Shown: positions 13,001-28,000 of the stretch, piece by piece
Layout of the letters: each line of letters begins with the position of its first letter
Position numbering within the stretch: position 1 is the first letter of the stretch
Assembly: GCA_023362775.1 (NCBI GenBank)
Contig: JALMGJ010000061.1
Coordinates: 1,250,001-1,314,000, forward strand
Reading direction: 5' to 3'
DNA: 64,000 nt
Origin: Charina bottae
Lineage: Eukaryota > Chordata > Lepidosauria > Squamata > Charinaidae
Notes under the pieces: generated by a model
Databases searched by the model: none
Told to the model about the DNA's origin: nothing
The model's input: only the letters and a program-made list of their open reading frames with translations
Translations under genes and position numbers: made by a program

Positions 13001-16000
13001 ACTAGAGCAGAGCTTTCCAAACTTTTCAAGTTGGTGACACACTTTTTAGACATGCATCATTTCGCGACACACTCTTACAGCAGGGCACAAGGCAGGCACT
13101 AGGACCTGCGCGGAATCCTGGCAGGGCTCGGAGGCAGCAGCAGCCGCGACACACCCAGACACTGCAGCCGACACACTAATGTGTCCCGACACACAGTTTG
13201 GAAAGCTCTGTACTAGAGGATTGTGTTCTGAGTTCTGTGTTTGATGAATTTGCCCCATAAAATAAGGGAGAACGAGCTACGGGTCAAATACAATTTGTAG
13301 AGAACATTTGCTCTTTGAAATCAAAGTTAAAATCTTACTTTCTCCCCCCAACAGGATGCCAGACTGTTCTTTCTCCAACCGCTTCAGAGCCAGATACTTC
13401 ACTAACGAAAGCTAACCCCAAAGGTTCCCTCAAAGGAGACAAAGATCCAGGAGAAGAGAGTGAGGCTGTGGATGGTAAACTTTCCATATTTATCCACAAG
13501 CGGGAAGATCAGTCATCTCACGAGGTCCTTCAGCCGCTGTTAAGGTAACTCAAGCTGTGTGAAACACAGTTAAGAACTGTGTGCTCCCCTGCCGTATTCA
13601 CACCCTCTGTTCTTCTTCTGCTTACAGCAGTTCAGAAGGTCGGCCGTTTCGCCTTGGAACGGGTGCTAATATGGAGAAGGTGGTGAAGATGGATCGAGAT
13701 ATGACTAAAGTAAGAGCCCCGCGAATGAGAGCTTTGTAAATAGCTTCACCTGTTTCTCAAGAGTGAATCTTAAAGCGCGCTGCCCAGATGGCATATTTTG
13801 CCTGCATTGCTGAGGAACCTTTAACAATAACCCCCGTCGAGGGCCTAGCATTGGCCAGTTGCAACAGAGGCGTTTCTTTCCCAGAGCGGCTGCTGCGAAG
13901 TGATTACGGAGGAGGCGGCGGCGGCTTTGCGGAAGGCCACCAAGTGGGCGCAGTCCGGGCTGATTGTGAGCGTGGGTCCGCCGGTAGAGGCAGTCAGTCC
14001 TGAGAACACTGGTGGCCTCTCAACGGGGGACAAAAAGAAAACCGCACAAACCTCCATCTGCAGGGAGCGGAATTCAGAGCTGGCCAGGTAGGCTGACCGG
14101 GTGGGGGGTCCTGGCTGTCGGCTCACTGGAATCAGGCTTGCAGACTGACTCCTCACTTGCGGCCCTACTTTGGGGATGCTCAGAAGCCACGGAGGTGGTG
14201 GCGGGCAGGCGGTTCGTGGAATTCATTGAGCAGGGCTGTCCTCGATCGCTAACTCCCATCTTTCAAAACAGAACTGATCCTGTGCGGCCCTTCATCAGCG
14301 GGCACGTGGCCAACAGCATGGCAGCAGAGGTGATAGCTCTGCTTCACAGCTTGCTCATGGCACCTGAGTCTAACGCAGCTCAGATATGGACAACCACAGC
14401 TGAAAAAGTAAGCTGGGGGATGACTCACCGTCTTGCGTGTCTCTCTCTCACCCTGTCCCGGTTTTCTATTCCGGTCCAAGCGTGTCATTCTGTAACTTCT
14501 GGAACTAACAAGGGCATCTAGCTCTCAGGTTTCAAGAATGCTTCCTGCCTCTGCTGGTTTGTGCTGAGAGGGGTGCCAAGCATCCGCCGGGCATCAGAAG
14601 TTCATTTTGACCCTTCCTCTGCATCCCCAGTGTAGCGTGGATCAGGGAGGGCCTTGTTCGTTTTCTGCAGCCAACTGGCACCTCATGATGGTGTGAAACT
14701 ACAGTGAAGGGTTTAAAATGTTTAGAGTCTGAAATAGCAGCATTTTCATAAAAAGGATCCTGTGAATGAATTAGTTTAGTACAGTGTTTCTCAACCTTGG
14801 GAACTTTAAGATGTGTGGACTTCAACTCCCAGAATTCTCCAGCCAGCATGGGTGGCTGGAGAATTCTGGGAGTTGAAGTCCACACATCTTAAAGTTCCCA
14901 AGGTTGAGAAACACTGGTTTAGTATAACCTGGTGATGCCTAATACATTCAATGTGGCATCCGTTTTTTGTTTGATTCTGATTTGGTTCATAAATACTATA
15001 TGTGGCCAAGGGTCTTGAGGGGAAGACCGCTTCAACGTGTCCACAAGTTTGGGTCTATTTCTGTTTATAGGTCTTGTCTCGTGCACTGATGTATATTCCC
15101 CAGCTGGGAAAATATGCGGAGAGTATCTTGGAGAACGGCAGCAGCAATGGGAGGAAACTTGCCAAGCTTCAGAGGATTGCCCGCCAAGCTGTGGCTGCCC
15201 TGTGTGCCCTGGGCGGCTTCAAGGAGACGATCAAAATTGGCTCTGAAGTTCAGGTGGGCACCCGGGCTCTTGCTTTTGCCCTCGGCTCATTAAACCGTCA
15301 AAGCCTGAAGAGACAGCCCATCGTTACTTACATGTTTGCTGTCATCTGTTTTGGCCATCCCATTGTCACTGCAATCTTAGCATGTAATTATTTGGGAGCT
15401 CTGGATGAATCTTAAAGGTATGCATCGATCTTCTCTTTCTCTCGTTAATAGGTGTTGGGTAGGGGGATAGCCAGAAGTGTTGGAGTGGTGGCATCTATTA
15501 ATGAACAGGAAGGCATAGCGACCGTCAGATTTCCACCCATGAATACAGACTGTAGAAAGTCCTCCCAGGCCTCAGACGTTTTAACAATTCCGTTGTCGAG
15601 GCTCTGCGTTCCGAGATCAGAGGTGAGTTCATTTTAACATCCAGCACAGAGCGTGGAAGGAAATGTTTAAATTTAAGATGTAGTTTCCATTTTCAGTCTA
15701 AACTGCTAGCTCAACAGTTTAAATCGTTAAGGAGGCCAGTTCCAAAAACAATTGGGGTAGAGAATTTTGAGTTTTCTATATATGAAGAAGGCATTTTGAA
15801 AGTCAGCTATAGTAGATCTGAAAGGGCCACGTTACCTTGATTCTTCTTGTTGGCTGGCAAATGTTCATTTCTGTTTGTGATCACGTCCTTATCATATAAC
15901 GAGACCAGGCCACTCCAGGTCCTTCCTTCGTTTTCCAGAAACTAATGGCTTGACTTCTGACTTTTACCACGCCCCCTCCACTCCCATCAGGCATTGCCTC

Positions 16001-19000
16001 TGCAGAAGCTGTCCATTACTGAGAAGGTAGTACAAGCAGTCCAGTCCATGTTGCTTCCTCAGGAGGGGAGTCTCTCCATTCATACCTCGCTGCCTGCAAC
16101 AGGAGACGGCTCGACTCCAGTAATGGCGGTGGTCCGGCTCCTGGCTGAAATCCGAACCAGGTGGGTGGGGATGGGTCTGGTGGCTTAGCCGTTGGATCAG
16201 ACTAGAGTTCTGTGAGCGCTCAGTCGTTCCGACTTGTTGCCAGAAGGCCCGGCAGTGAGGCGGTCCGGCCGTTCTCCACACCTGTTTGCCTGTAGCAGTT
16301 CATTCACTGGACGGGGTTTGAGGGAAGCCCCTTCTGCCGGATGTGCTTTCCCACAAGCAGAATTACCCCACCGTTTTCCTTCAAGGCCTACTGGGCAACG
16401 AAACTGAGTCTGTTTCCTAGATGCTTGTTTTTACCCGCGGGGCGGCCTCTAGAAGTCACTGGACGCTCCAGAGAGCTTGTAAAGACATGCTTGCTTTTTC
16501 CTCTCCTCTCTCGCTGTTCCCCTGCCCTCAAGAGCATGTCTGGTGATGGCGCAGCTGCTGGAGGACAGCTCCTTCTGTGAAGAATTCATCCAACAGTGTC
16601 CAGCTGCTGTGGAAGTCCTCAACCTTGTGGCCCAGGAATGCAGCCCCGGTAAGAGCCGAGTCTTCTTTCCAGAGCTGGGGAGAAGTCATCTGCATGTGGG
16701 AACAGGAGGACAGCAAGCCGTATGTCGACACTGTGGCTTGGGTTGCATTTGGGCTGGAAATAAGCGGTCGCCTGGGTTTGGCTAGTCTGGCGCATCCATG
16801 ACTAACCCATGCTGATCTGGAACACCCGTGTTTAAAAACCTCTGACAGATGTAGGATCAGGTTGCAGAGCAGCCGGGATGTTGGAGTAGCCTGTGGCATT
16901 TCAGATGGTTGTGCTCCCACCTACCTCCGCTGGGGCTTCATGGAGGGACTTCTTTAACAACCCCGGCCCCCCCCAGAGGGCATGAACACTGGCCAAGCTT
17001 TCTGTTGGAAGCAAGAACTGATCCAAGAACAGCTTGCTACCGAATTATATGATTATTGCACATTGTTATGGTTGGTCGCACAGTCAGCCAGATGTTTAGA
17101 CTGGATTTGGCATTTTTGTCCACCTATCGAGTCGTTCCCAAGGACCTGGGATAGGCAGATGTTGTTGTTTGATGGTGTTAAAGATACCGTCGCAGGATGT
17201 CAGCTGTTCCAAGTAAAGCTGTCTTTTGCAACTGACTGATGGTAATTTTCTCGGTGCCGATGGTGTTCAAGTGGTGCTTTATTATTATTTATTTGCAATC
17301 TTCCAGGGGAACGACTCCTTATTGTAGAAGTGCAGTGCGAAAGGTTACGGATGCTGTACCGTGATAGTGCTCGTCCACCGCCGCCACCCCTTCAGGCAGA
17401 CCGAAGACAGGTAAATGTAAAGCAGGAGGGTTGACCGGCATCTCCTTTGCGCCACTGCAAAGTCAAACCACTGGCCATAAACCATCACACGCTCTTTTGA
17501 TTCAGGGCTGCCACCGGCCAAGGGTACAGTTCCTTGTAGGTTGTGGTCACCAAATCATAATCATGACAGGTATAATTAAATGCAGTTCCACATCTTCTTG
17601 GTTCAGCCTAAAGAGATCACCTGGAGCCCTTCACGGGTCTTTCCCCCTGTGCGAGCCTGCATGTTCTCCTCCCATCTCACCGCTGTGACCTTCCTTGCGG
17701 ATCCCAGCGCAGGTGGAGGGCTTCCTCGGGGAACCTTCATTTATGCCACGTCAGCAGTTCCCGTGCAGGTGAGAATTCATGGCGGGCACAGATGCCGTTC
17801 TGGAAGATGTCAGTGAAGCTCTTGGTTCACCCGTAGACATCCATTTTCCAGGCGCCGTCTTTCTATTGGGAGGTCGAAATTGTGTCCTACGGCGACGCAG
17901 ATGACGACACAGGACCAATTGTCTCCTTCGGCTTTGCCACCGAAGCGGAGAAACGGGATGGAGCGTGGACAAACCCCGTGGGCACTTGCCTCTTCCACAA
18001 GTAGGTCTTGGATATGTGTGCTGGAGAAGTGGAGCCCAGCGCCGGCACCTGTTGCCGGAGGAATTAAGCAGAACAGGGACGGGGCAGCTCTGTGTCAGCC
18101 CCAAGGGTCCCCCAACGAGGCAGGCTGGCAGGGCCTGGTGTCCGTCGATTAAGACATTGCTTTGTCCTTGTCCTGGTAACTAATACACGCGTTTGCTTGC
18201 CTGCCACGGCCACCTTTAGCTACTAAGCCTCAGACACTCTGGAAAAGATTAAGCAAAGGGCTTTCTCGGTGAACGCTTTGTTCCTTCCTTTCTTCACGCG
18301 CTTTCAGCAACGGGCGAGCTGTTCATTACAACGGGTCCAGTTTGCTGCAGTGGAAGAGCGTGCGCCTAGATGTGGCCCTCTCCCCGGGTAAGTCTACTCT
18401 CGGCTGTCGCTGGGCAGCAGACCTCCTTCCAGAGGCGTGGAAGAGCAGAGGCCACGACTTAGTCCCTCTCGGCCCCTTGGCCTTCTCCCTAGGTGACGCT
18501 GCAGGCGTTGGCTGGGAGCGGACCGAAGGCACGCCCCCTCCCCCAGGGCAGCCGGCCAAAGGCAGAGTTTATTTCACATACTGCGGACAGCGGCTGGGGC
18601 CCTATCTGGAAGACGTGTCTGGAGGAATGTGGCCGGTGGTCCATATCCAGAAGAAGGCAGGTTAAACACCAAACCTCTCTTCCTGTTCAGGTTCACCAAG
18701 GCTTCGCCCTGGACCTGCATTTCAATGTCATATACCTGGAACAAACGTTTTAGCCATTATCTGTGGTCATGTGGAGGGCCATCGTCTCTCCCTGCTGTGT
18801 GATCATCGTAAGCCCACATAGATTGAGGATAAGAACTGTTTTTCCTCGTTCTGAAAACTTTGACAAAGGGAAAAGCAGGTCTGAAAATAAGTTTTGTACA
18901 TCACCCAGCAGAGTGACTTTTTATTGGATATTCTGCCTTTTCCCTTTCTCTAATGCAATTAGTAAAACTGCTGTGTAAAAGACTTCTGAAGTTTTTCCTT

Positions 19001-22000
19001 GAAGAGAGCAAGGGCGTCACAGAGCCAGACGCTGTCCCTCTACACGAGATGAGCTCCTCTTCCTTTCATTACTGTTTCCTTCTAGAACACCAAAGTCCGA
19101 GCCAATTTTGGCTCCCATCCGTTCGCCTATGTGGAAGGTCAAGCGCACCGAAATGCCGCTGACCTCTGCATCGACCTCGCGGAAGAAATCAGTGCCAACT
19201 TCGAAGTGCTGCCTTTTGCCATGGCCTCCGACAGCGACAACGATGCCGGCACCAGCACGGCTTCGGATCCCGGGGCGCACGGGCCTCCTTGCCGGATCGC
19301 GGCCGTGGCCACTGCCCAGCAACGTAAGGCTCAGCTTTGCCTGCTCTGTGTTGCCCCCCCCCCCCCTTGACTGCCTCCCTTACAAAGCAGAATGAAAAGA
19401 ATGCCAGGAAGAATTGTTCCTTGGAGGAACCCTGAAGACCATGCAGCAGTAGAAGATCCCAATAGAAATGTTGCCTTTTTCAGCATTCTTAGATTATAAA
19501 AGAATTTTGAACTGCTTCCTTTTACTTCCTTGTGAATTCTGGAGGCAGGGTGTCCCACTTTATCGATGCGTAATCAAAATAGATTTGTCTCCCAGTCTTT
19601 TTTATTTGGGTTGTAGCTGCAGGCACATAATCCGGGTTCACTGCCAGGCCTACTTCGTGTCTATAAGGACCCTGTTAATTGTACTTCTGTCAGTAATCTC
19701 TAGCAGGGAATTTCCTGTGTTCTCTCAGTTTCACAATCTACAGTTTTCCTTGAGGGGAAGTAAGGATAGCTAGGACTACTTTAAAGCTGGTTGGAATGTT
19801 CTTTATAGATGTAGCTTCACGTTTTTTCAAGACTTACAATGGTTTGAACTCAAGGCTTCAGTATCTTGTTGGATCCTTTCAGGGCTACCTTAATTCCCAG
19901 TCTGGTGCTTTGGATTGCAGCTCCCAGAACTGCTAACTAGCATGGCCAAAAGGAAATCTGTAGAGTGAATTTTATTCTCCACTCCTGTCACCCCCCTTTC
20001 CAAAACTACAGCAATTCTCTCTTAATGCTCTACCACATACCTCTCTTTGTTCTGTTATAGAATACGACAGCGACTCCTCTTGTCACTACAAAATGGAGTG
20101 CAGCTATGAGAACTTTATCATGTCAGGTCCAGATCCTCACCCCCCTCCCATTGCAGATGACGAAAGTGACGATGACGACGACGACGACGTCCCGCGGGTA
20201 AGCAGAATGCGCGGTCACAAAGTGGAGCAGCGATGCACAGCTGGGCCCCCTGCGAGGATGCTTGGCTCCCAAGCTCAGACATCCACAGCGCTCTCTCCTG
20301 CAGCACAGTCCGGTCCACTGAGCCCCTCATGCCTGTGAGACATAAGTCTCATTGGTACCGTCACATCATTCCGAGATCAAAAGCCTCCAAGTTAAAAACA
20401 TTTCAGGTTCTACCTAGTTGCCCAAAGAAATCCACCAGTTTTTCTCAAATTGGGTCAAACCTCGGGTAATTAGCTTGCGAGCAGCCATCTCTCTGCCTGG
20501 AAACTCATTCACTGGACTTTTCTGCTCCTAAACTTTTTTTACTTTATGGCTCCCACCAACAGCAGCAGCATCAAACTTTCTATTTTTGTGCAAGCCTTCT
20601 CTCTTGGAGCCTGCACCCTTCTTTCTAGGGGGCACCCCAAGGGGAATACGATCAGGACCTGGATCAGTACAGATCTCTCGCTGGCATTTGTATACATTTA
20701 TCTCTGTGGAGAACATGAGCGCTCCCGCACTCTTTGGTTCCTGAGTCAAAGTGAGCCGTGCGGATTTGCGGTGAAGGCGGAGGATCGGCCGCTCTGCCCT
20801 TGCCCCTGCGAGGCACCGCTTTCTGGGGTGGCTGGACGTCTTGCCGGCCCTTCTGCCCCTCAGCTAACCTCCGCCTTCCCTCTGCAGGAGGATCACTATG
20901 CCTTGCTTGTTAAAGCCTGGGAGACCAAGGTGTTCCCCACCATTAGGAGGCGCTTCCGTAATGAAGCTGAGAGGAAGTCCGGCTTGGATCAAATTAAGGG
21001 AGCTTTACAGTTAGGTATGCTTTTCGGAAATGTAGAATATTTCTCTTTGGAACTTGGCACCTGCTCCTAACCCATGGATTGCCTTGGTGGAGAGCCTTCC
21101 GTGAAAGGTCTTGTGCATCTGCCAGAAATTCTGGACAGGAGGGCCAGCTTGAGAAATCTGACTGCCAGCTATCCCTCGGCCTGCTCGCTCCGTTACCGAT
21201 CTTTGACGGGAGGCTAACCCAGAGGCCGGTTTGCATTTCAGGAATGGTTGATATAGCCCGGCAAACAGTAGAGTTCCTCTATGAGGAAAATGGGGGCATC
21301 CCTCGTGACCTATATCTTCCCACAATTGAGGACATCAAAGACGAAGCCAACAAGTTCACCATCGATAAAGTTCGAAAAGGTACGTCTGCTTTGGGCGTTG
21401 TGATCAGGAGGAGGTTTTTGGCTTCGGCTTCTTGCCGGCTCCCACGAAGGGTCCATTCGTCTCTGCCCACTTGATGACTCAGGGAAAGAGCAAGCGCTCC
21501 GCTCGAAAAGCAGCTGAAGCTCTGCCTGAGCGGGAAGTTCACACATGCAGTAGAAGCTGACACTTGAAGTTGTAACTGTGATGTGCTTAGCATGCCCGAC
21601 ACAGGAAAGCCAAGCAGCACTTACCCAGCTGTTCTTAGGACTTCCAGCCCCCTATCCCCTCCGGCTGCCACTCTACAAAACCACAGAGCAGAGAGAAGCA
21701 GGGAGAGGTGTGGGGCGGCTGTGATGGAATGCCTGAAAGACCCGGGAACGTGGGGGAGGGATCAGGACTCTGAGGAAAGATTCCCTGGCCTGGGGAGGGG
21801 CAGGACGTGAGAAGGAGCTTCCAAGCCATCACACCGGCATAAGTTGACCAGAGGATTGCTTGGGCACTCTTCTGTGACATTGCCCTACTAGCGGTAAAGA
21901 GGGTTCCAGGAACCCAGGTGGTTCTTGTTTGCCAGCCTCGAAGGCTTGGTACTGGCCCACCCACCAGGGTCACTGGCACTTGTCCTCCCTGATACCAGGG

Positions 22001-25000
22001 ACTCAGCGGGGAAGGCGCTGCTGCTGCTTGCAGGCGGCCACGGCGGTAAAGCCACCTTTCTCCCGGCTCCAGGTCTCACTGTTGTGACACGCTGCCCAGA
22101 CAGCAATAACGTGGCCACCAACGCCGTGGGGACGGCGCTGCCAAAGTTTGCAATCCGTGGGATGCTGAAGACCTTCGGGCTCCACGGAGTCGTTCTGGAC
22201 GTGGATTCGGCAAGTAGAACCTTCCTTTGAGCTGGGAGGGGACACCTCCGGGGCTGTGATGACGCGCGGCGCAAAACTCCCAGAGTTCTCGGGCAATGGT
22301 GGAGTTTGTCGTTTCAGGTGAATGAACTGGTGCAAGTGGAGACTTACCTCAGGAGCGAAGGGGTCTTGGTCAGATACTGGTACCCGATTGACATGCTCGA
22401 GCGGCCACCCGCTGGGTACCGGAGGACAGCCACAAATGGGCTGGTTTCGCTGGACAATTCGAACATTCAGATTCACAGGTGAGGGTCAGTAGGAGGTGGT
22501 CTGTGCAGGGTCGCCTTTGCCTCCCTTTGCTACCCAGCCTCTTAAAGCCTCACCCAGCAGCTGCACCCAATGCTAACGAAACTACAGCAGCCTCTAGTAA
22601 AGGGGCATAACGATGTCCTCTTACGTTTAGGTGGTAAGGCAGCAACTGCAGCGCATTAAACTACCCTTTGTAAATGTGGGGTTATTAGCTATATTTAGGT
22701 ATTCATTACTGTTGATGGTGGGAAGCGGCTCCTTGACAGCATCAGAATATCCATTGTAATGTGCAATTCTGGCTGCATAGATCTGTTGGCAACCTCACTC
22801 TTCCAAGCATTGCAGCTGATGCCGAAATCGTCTTTGAGCACCTTGAGCAAGGCCGTTTCTCTGTTTCTCCTTCGGCAGAGAACTGCTGCGCTGCGAAGCC
22901 GTGCTCGCTCGTCTGTACTGCCGGATGGCTCTGCTCAACATTTTTGCCCCCAAAACTCCTCACCTGTTCACTCAGCTATTCAGCATCCGGGATATCACCC
23001 TGGAGCATCTCCAGCTGCTCTCCAATCAGCTCTTGGCACCCCCCCTCCCAGGTAACACCACCTCCTTCCAGCCTTTTGAGTGTGGAATCCGCCCGTGGGT
23101 GTTTGTGCCTCTGCACAGGAATGGGTCTGCTTATTTAAAGAGACCGGTCACTGGGATGGCTGGGCAATGGCCACGAACCCAAGGCTGGTCTGATCTAAGG
23201 ACAAACTCCACCAGTTTGTTTTCACAAGGGAAAACGGTCACTGCTGAACTGGCGCTTCCCTTTTTCTTGGCCAGACGGTACCATCAGCTCCACCTCCATC
23301 CTTCTGGCCCAGTCCCTCCAGCACTCCATGCATTCCCAGAGCTGCTCGGCCACCGACCTCTTCTACCAGGGCAATGCCCAGACGGTCCAGGAATGGCTCA
23401 CCATCGCCATCGCCCGGACCCTGCACCAGGGAGAGGAAAGCTTGCTTGACCTGACGAGACAGATCTGCTTCTTCCTGCAGGCAAGTCCATAAGGAAAGAA
23501 AAGACCATCTGCCGACCATGGAGCCAGTACTGGCCTTGCCGTCTCAAAATGGTTGTGCGCTCGCTCGCTCGCTCGCTCTCTCCCCGCTCATTAAGTGGCC
23601 TTTTGTGATGCAATAATTTGTAGACGATCTGAGAAAGTTCTGAAATGCTCCAGCATGCTGCTTTGGTTTTTGGTTTCAGAATGCTCCTGAGCAGTTCCCA
23701 TTGGAAGAGTTTCCCATTTCTGAATCCAAAGTCAACATGGACGTCCATTTTCCTGGCGCCGCCTTTGTCATCGTGTCCTGTAAGGAAAGTCAGTCTGGAT
23801 TCCGCAAAGAGTGAGTGACCGTAGCAGAGAGCGAGGAGTTGTTGCTGAGTCTCCTAGCCACATCCTTCTGAAATACTGATTTCTCCCGTCCCCCCAACTA
23901 ATCCTCTTCAACTGGGTAGGGACACAGGAAAGGAAAATTACAACGCAGGGTGCCTGACTGTTGCTGGCTAACATGCCCTTGTCTTTTCCAGCTCCTCCCT
24001 GTACAAGGCCCCCTGGGCCCGGATTTTGCTCTACGGCCTGGGCCACAAGGTCAAGAAGAATGGCCAGCTGAACCTCATAGAGGCCGTGTGCTATCCTCGG
24101 GACGCTTCCCCTACCAACACAGGCCTGACTCCGCCCCCCACAACCAACCAGTATCCTTCGGTCATCATCTCGACAGACAAGGTCCACATCAAACTGGGTA
24201 CGATTTAAAACCGAAACATCCGAATAATTTGTTCCAGGCCAGCCGGAAATTCTGAGGCCTTCAGGGCCAACGCACCCAGGGCTGAGCCAGACGTCTGGAG
24301 CGTGCTTTGAATGTAGCCGGGACTTGTATAGCTGGAGCTCAGAGACCAACAGAGCTACTTTAACTTACCCAGACTTCCCGTAGTGCTGTGAACGGTGAGA
24401 AGTCCCGTCCTGTTCAGAATTCCAAATACCTTTGGCACGAGGAAGGGTGCTGGGTGCTGGTGTTTTACTTTTTTCTCTGGGTCAGATGTTTCGGCTTGGG
24501 GTTAGCCCGCTTTCGTATAGATAACGTACACAGAGACGCCGTTCTGGGTCTGCGTTCTGCCAGTCAGCTGTTCTCCTCTGTGGGTCTCCGTTCAAGGTGT
24601 GTCCCCCCCTCCCGGCGCTGTGCTGGTCCTGCATTCCCTTCCGCTGGAATTCCCGCTGGCCATGGCGTTTGCAGAGCAGCTGCTTGCCTGGAAGCAGGAG
24701 GACGGCGGTGGAAGGTCCGACGAAGAGCCAGACGCGACCCCTGCCTCGGTTCTCCTGCAAGTAGTGGAGATTCTAGGTGAGAGGGAAGCCGTTCGTAGCC
24801 AGGAGGGAGGGGAAATGTAATTTTGGAGGATGTTGAACTGAAAAATTGCAGCAATGGGACAATTCCACTGCTCTGACAGAAACGAAAGAAAAACGACTGG
24901 GGAGAAATTTGCAGCATGGAAGAGTTAGGCCCTGGGCCTCAGCTTGGGTGAAAAGGGTCTGGCCACCTTGTCAGGGTTGGTAGAGTGATCCATCCCGTGC

Positions 25001-28000
25001 TGTCCGGGAATCTGCCCGATAACGGTGTCTCATAAGGCCCAGTTCTAGCCACGGCCTCTTCCACAACACCTGTCGGGCTCCTGGGAAGTTCAGGAGGTCA
25101 GAGCCACAGCAGCTCCCAGCTGCTGGAGCTGAACAGAGTTTGGGTTCTCGTTAAGAGCAGAACGCTAGTTTCCCAGCCTTGAGTCTCACTGTAGCCTAAA
25201 GCACGTTTCAGAGATCATGCTTATTATGCCAGTTAAAAGGCTGAAGTATAAATCTATGGCTTAAAAGGCTGCTGAAAGATCTCCCCCTCCGGTTGAACTT
25301 CAAAATCTGAGTCCTCTTTCAACACTTCTAGGGAACTTTCTGTGGACAACCAGCATGGCCCCCTGTGTGAAGGAACTGCTTTTTCATCTCCTGGCCGAAC
25401 TGCTCCGCAAAGTACACGGCCTGGAGCAGCGGAAGAGCCCAGCGGGGCTGTCCTCCTCCATCGCGCTCCAGCTCAACCCCTGCCTGGCCATGCTGATGGC
25501 TCTCCAGTCCGAGCTGCACAAGCTGTATGACGAGGAAACCCAGAGCTGGGTGTCTGGAAGCGCCTGTGGCGGCTCGGGGGTGGGGGGAGCCGACCAAGGC
25601 CGGTTTTCTACGTATTTCCACGCACTAATGGAGGTCTGCCTGGCTGTGGCCGAAGTGACCCTGCCAGTCAATATGGGCATCTCCGCCAACGTGATGTCAG
25701 CAACCAGCGGCCCGAATCTAAGCGACTCCTCCTCCTCCTCCTCCTCCTCTCCTGGGCAGACCCCCCAGAGCCCCAGTCTTCTGTCAAAGAGGAAGAAGGT
25801 GAAAATGAAGCGGGAGAAGACCTCGACTTCGGGGAAGCGGTCTTCCTCCCGCGCGGCCGACGCGGCCCCCGCCCTGCTGAGCATCGGCGGGAGTAAGCCG
25901 GAGGACATGCTGTGGTTCCATCGGGCGCTTACCTTGCTTATCATCCTCCGGCACCTGACCAGGAAGGACCCCCAGGGGCTGGGGGTGACCAGCGATGCCG
26001 TGGCAGATGCGTGCCAGGCCCTGGTCGGGGCAACGGCTCACAACCGCCTGCTGGTGATTTCGGGGATCCCCACGCACCTGGAAGAAGGCGTCGTGCGGAG
26101 CGCCATCCGCAAGGCCTGCAATGCTCACGGTGGCGTCTTCAAAGACGAGATCTACATCCCGGTGCAGGAGGAGGATCCCAAGAAAGCCAAGGACAAAGCG
26201 GAGGGCGGGGAGTGTCGGACTGAGCTGGACAAGCTGGTGGTGTCCAGCAGCGTGGACAGCTTGGACGTCAGCAGCTCCAGCAGCGTCACTCCAGCCATGA
26301 GCGTCAGCGCTTCCGCCTCCACCAGCCAGGCCTCCCTGTGTAGCTCGCAGGGCATCTCCCGGACCGTCAGTGACATCTCCGTGGACCAGTTCCAAGCTGG
26401 CCTGGAGGTGGCCGTCCCGCCCGGCTTGCTGGAGCCGCACGTGGTCTCCAGTCAGGAGAGTTTGGACCTGTCGCTCTGCAGCACCGGCAGCCTGGGCAGC
26501 CTGGGCAGCCTGGGGGAGCAGCTGGATAACGGGGAGACAGCTTCAGCGTCTGACGTGGGGTCTATGTACACCGTCACGTCGTTTGACAGTCAGACGGTCC
26601 CATCCAGACCCATCAAGGGCTTTGCTGTGGTGGAGGTAAGGGCTTTCGGAGAATGTCCGCCTGAGACAACCACCCGCCATGCTGAAGCGTGAGCGTCTGG
26701 CAAGTGGTGCTTCAGAGCGTTTGGTTGAAGAGCTGTGGGTGAATCTCCCTGCTGCTCTGGGGCCCACTTCCTGCTGTCAGGCCTGTGCCTTGCAGCGGGA
26801 AGGGAAGGGAAGGGGAGCATCTCACGCCCCTGGATGGGGACCCCCACCAAGTAAAAGTCTCGTCTGTTGCTGATTACTGGAGATTTGGCAGATAATTCAG
26901 ACAGGAGCGCAAAGTGGCAGTCTGGAAAGATTAATCTATTAGAAACTCAGCCTTTTCTGAATAAAATGTCTCCTTTGCCAGCTCCGCGACTCTTCTCTGC
27001 TTCTTATAGAATAGGCTCTCAAGAGGCAAACGAGGCTGGAAATGAACTTATTTCCTCTAAGGTGTTGTAAGCTGTTTAGCTGTAGGTTGAGATTGTCCCC
27101 GGTTTGACTTGCCAAACCTTGCTTCACCATCACCCTGATCTTTGTTTTCTTTAACGCAGATAAGGTCCCGGGCCAAGATCGAGAAGATCCGGGCAAGTTT
27201 ATTTAACAGTAGTGATCTGATTGGTTTGTCAACTCTGGACGGAGAAGATGAGCTCATGGAAATGTCCACTGAGGAGATTTTAACTGTCTCGACTGTGAAT
27301 CAGAGTTTGTTTGATACCCAAGGGAGCCCTGCGCTGGAAGACTACTTCAGTGACAAAACCGTCAGAGGTGTGTGTGTTCCACATTTACAGGCATCTTGTG
27401 CACACAGGACAAAGCAGGCTTCATTTCATTGGAGCGAGGGGAAGGCGAGATCTGGTGGCTTTCATAGAATCAAAGAATGGCAGGGATCTTAGAGCTACCC
27501 AGACTCAGTAAGTCGTATCTGCTTCAGCCTTGAACCACAGCCGTGCCAGACAGTTCCACAAAGCAGAGCTCTTAAGTTTCTTGATGCAGTTCAACCCTAA
27601 CTCTTACTCCATTTTTTTTAAGACAGAACTTTTAATCCAAGTTTAAAACAAGTGGTTTCAAACATGAGATGACAGGAAACCCGTCTGAACCGATCCATTT
27701 ACCACCCTGTTGCATTTCTTGCCACAGGGGACAAACTTCTGCCAGGTGCTCGTGAAGTCCTCGCGGAGGTATTTAAAAGCTGCCTTCATTCTGAGCAGAT
27801 GTTGAGCCTGATGCCAGCTAAGCCCCCCAAAGTGGTGGAGATTTACCTGAGCAAAGAGCAGATCAACGCCCAGGCACCCGGGAACCTGCTGCACACCTTC
27901 TTCACCCACGTCCGTCCCCCAAAGAAAGCTCTGGAGGATCAGCTTACCCAGGTGGGCGTTCGGTGCGGCCCTTGGGTGGCTGCCTTGCTCGGCGGGATGG

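Noticed and set aside
20629..20668. Possible small HECTD4 exon (GAPQGEYDQDLD) after the acceptor TTTCTAG
   Set aside because: The only downstream GT donor leaves phase 2 and would break frame with exon 36, while exons 35 and 36 join directly in phase.
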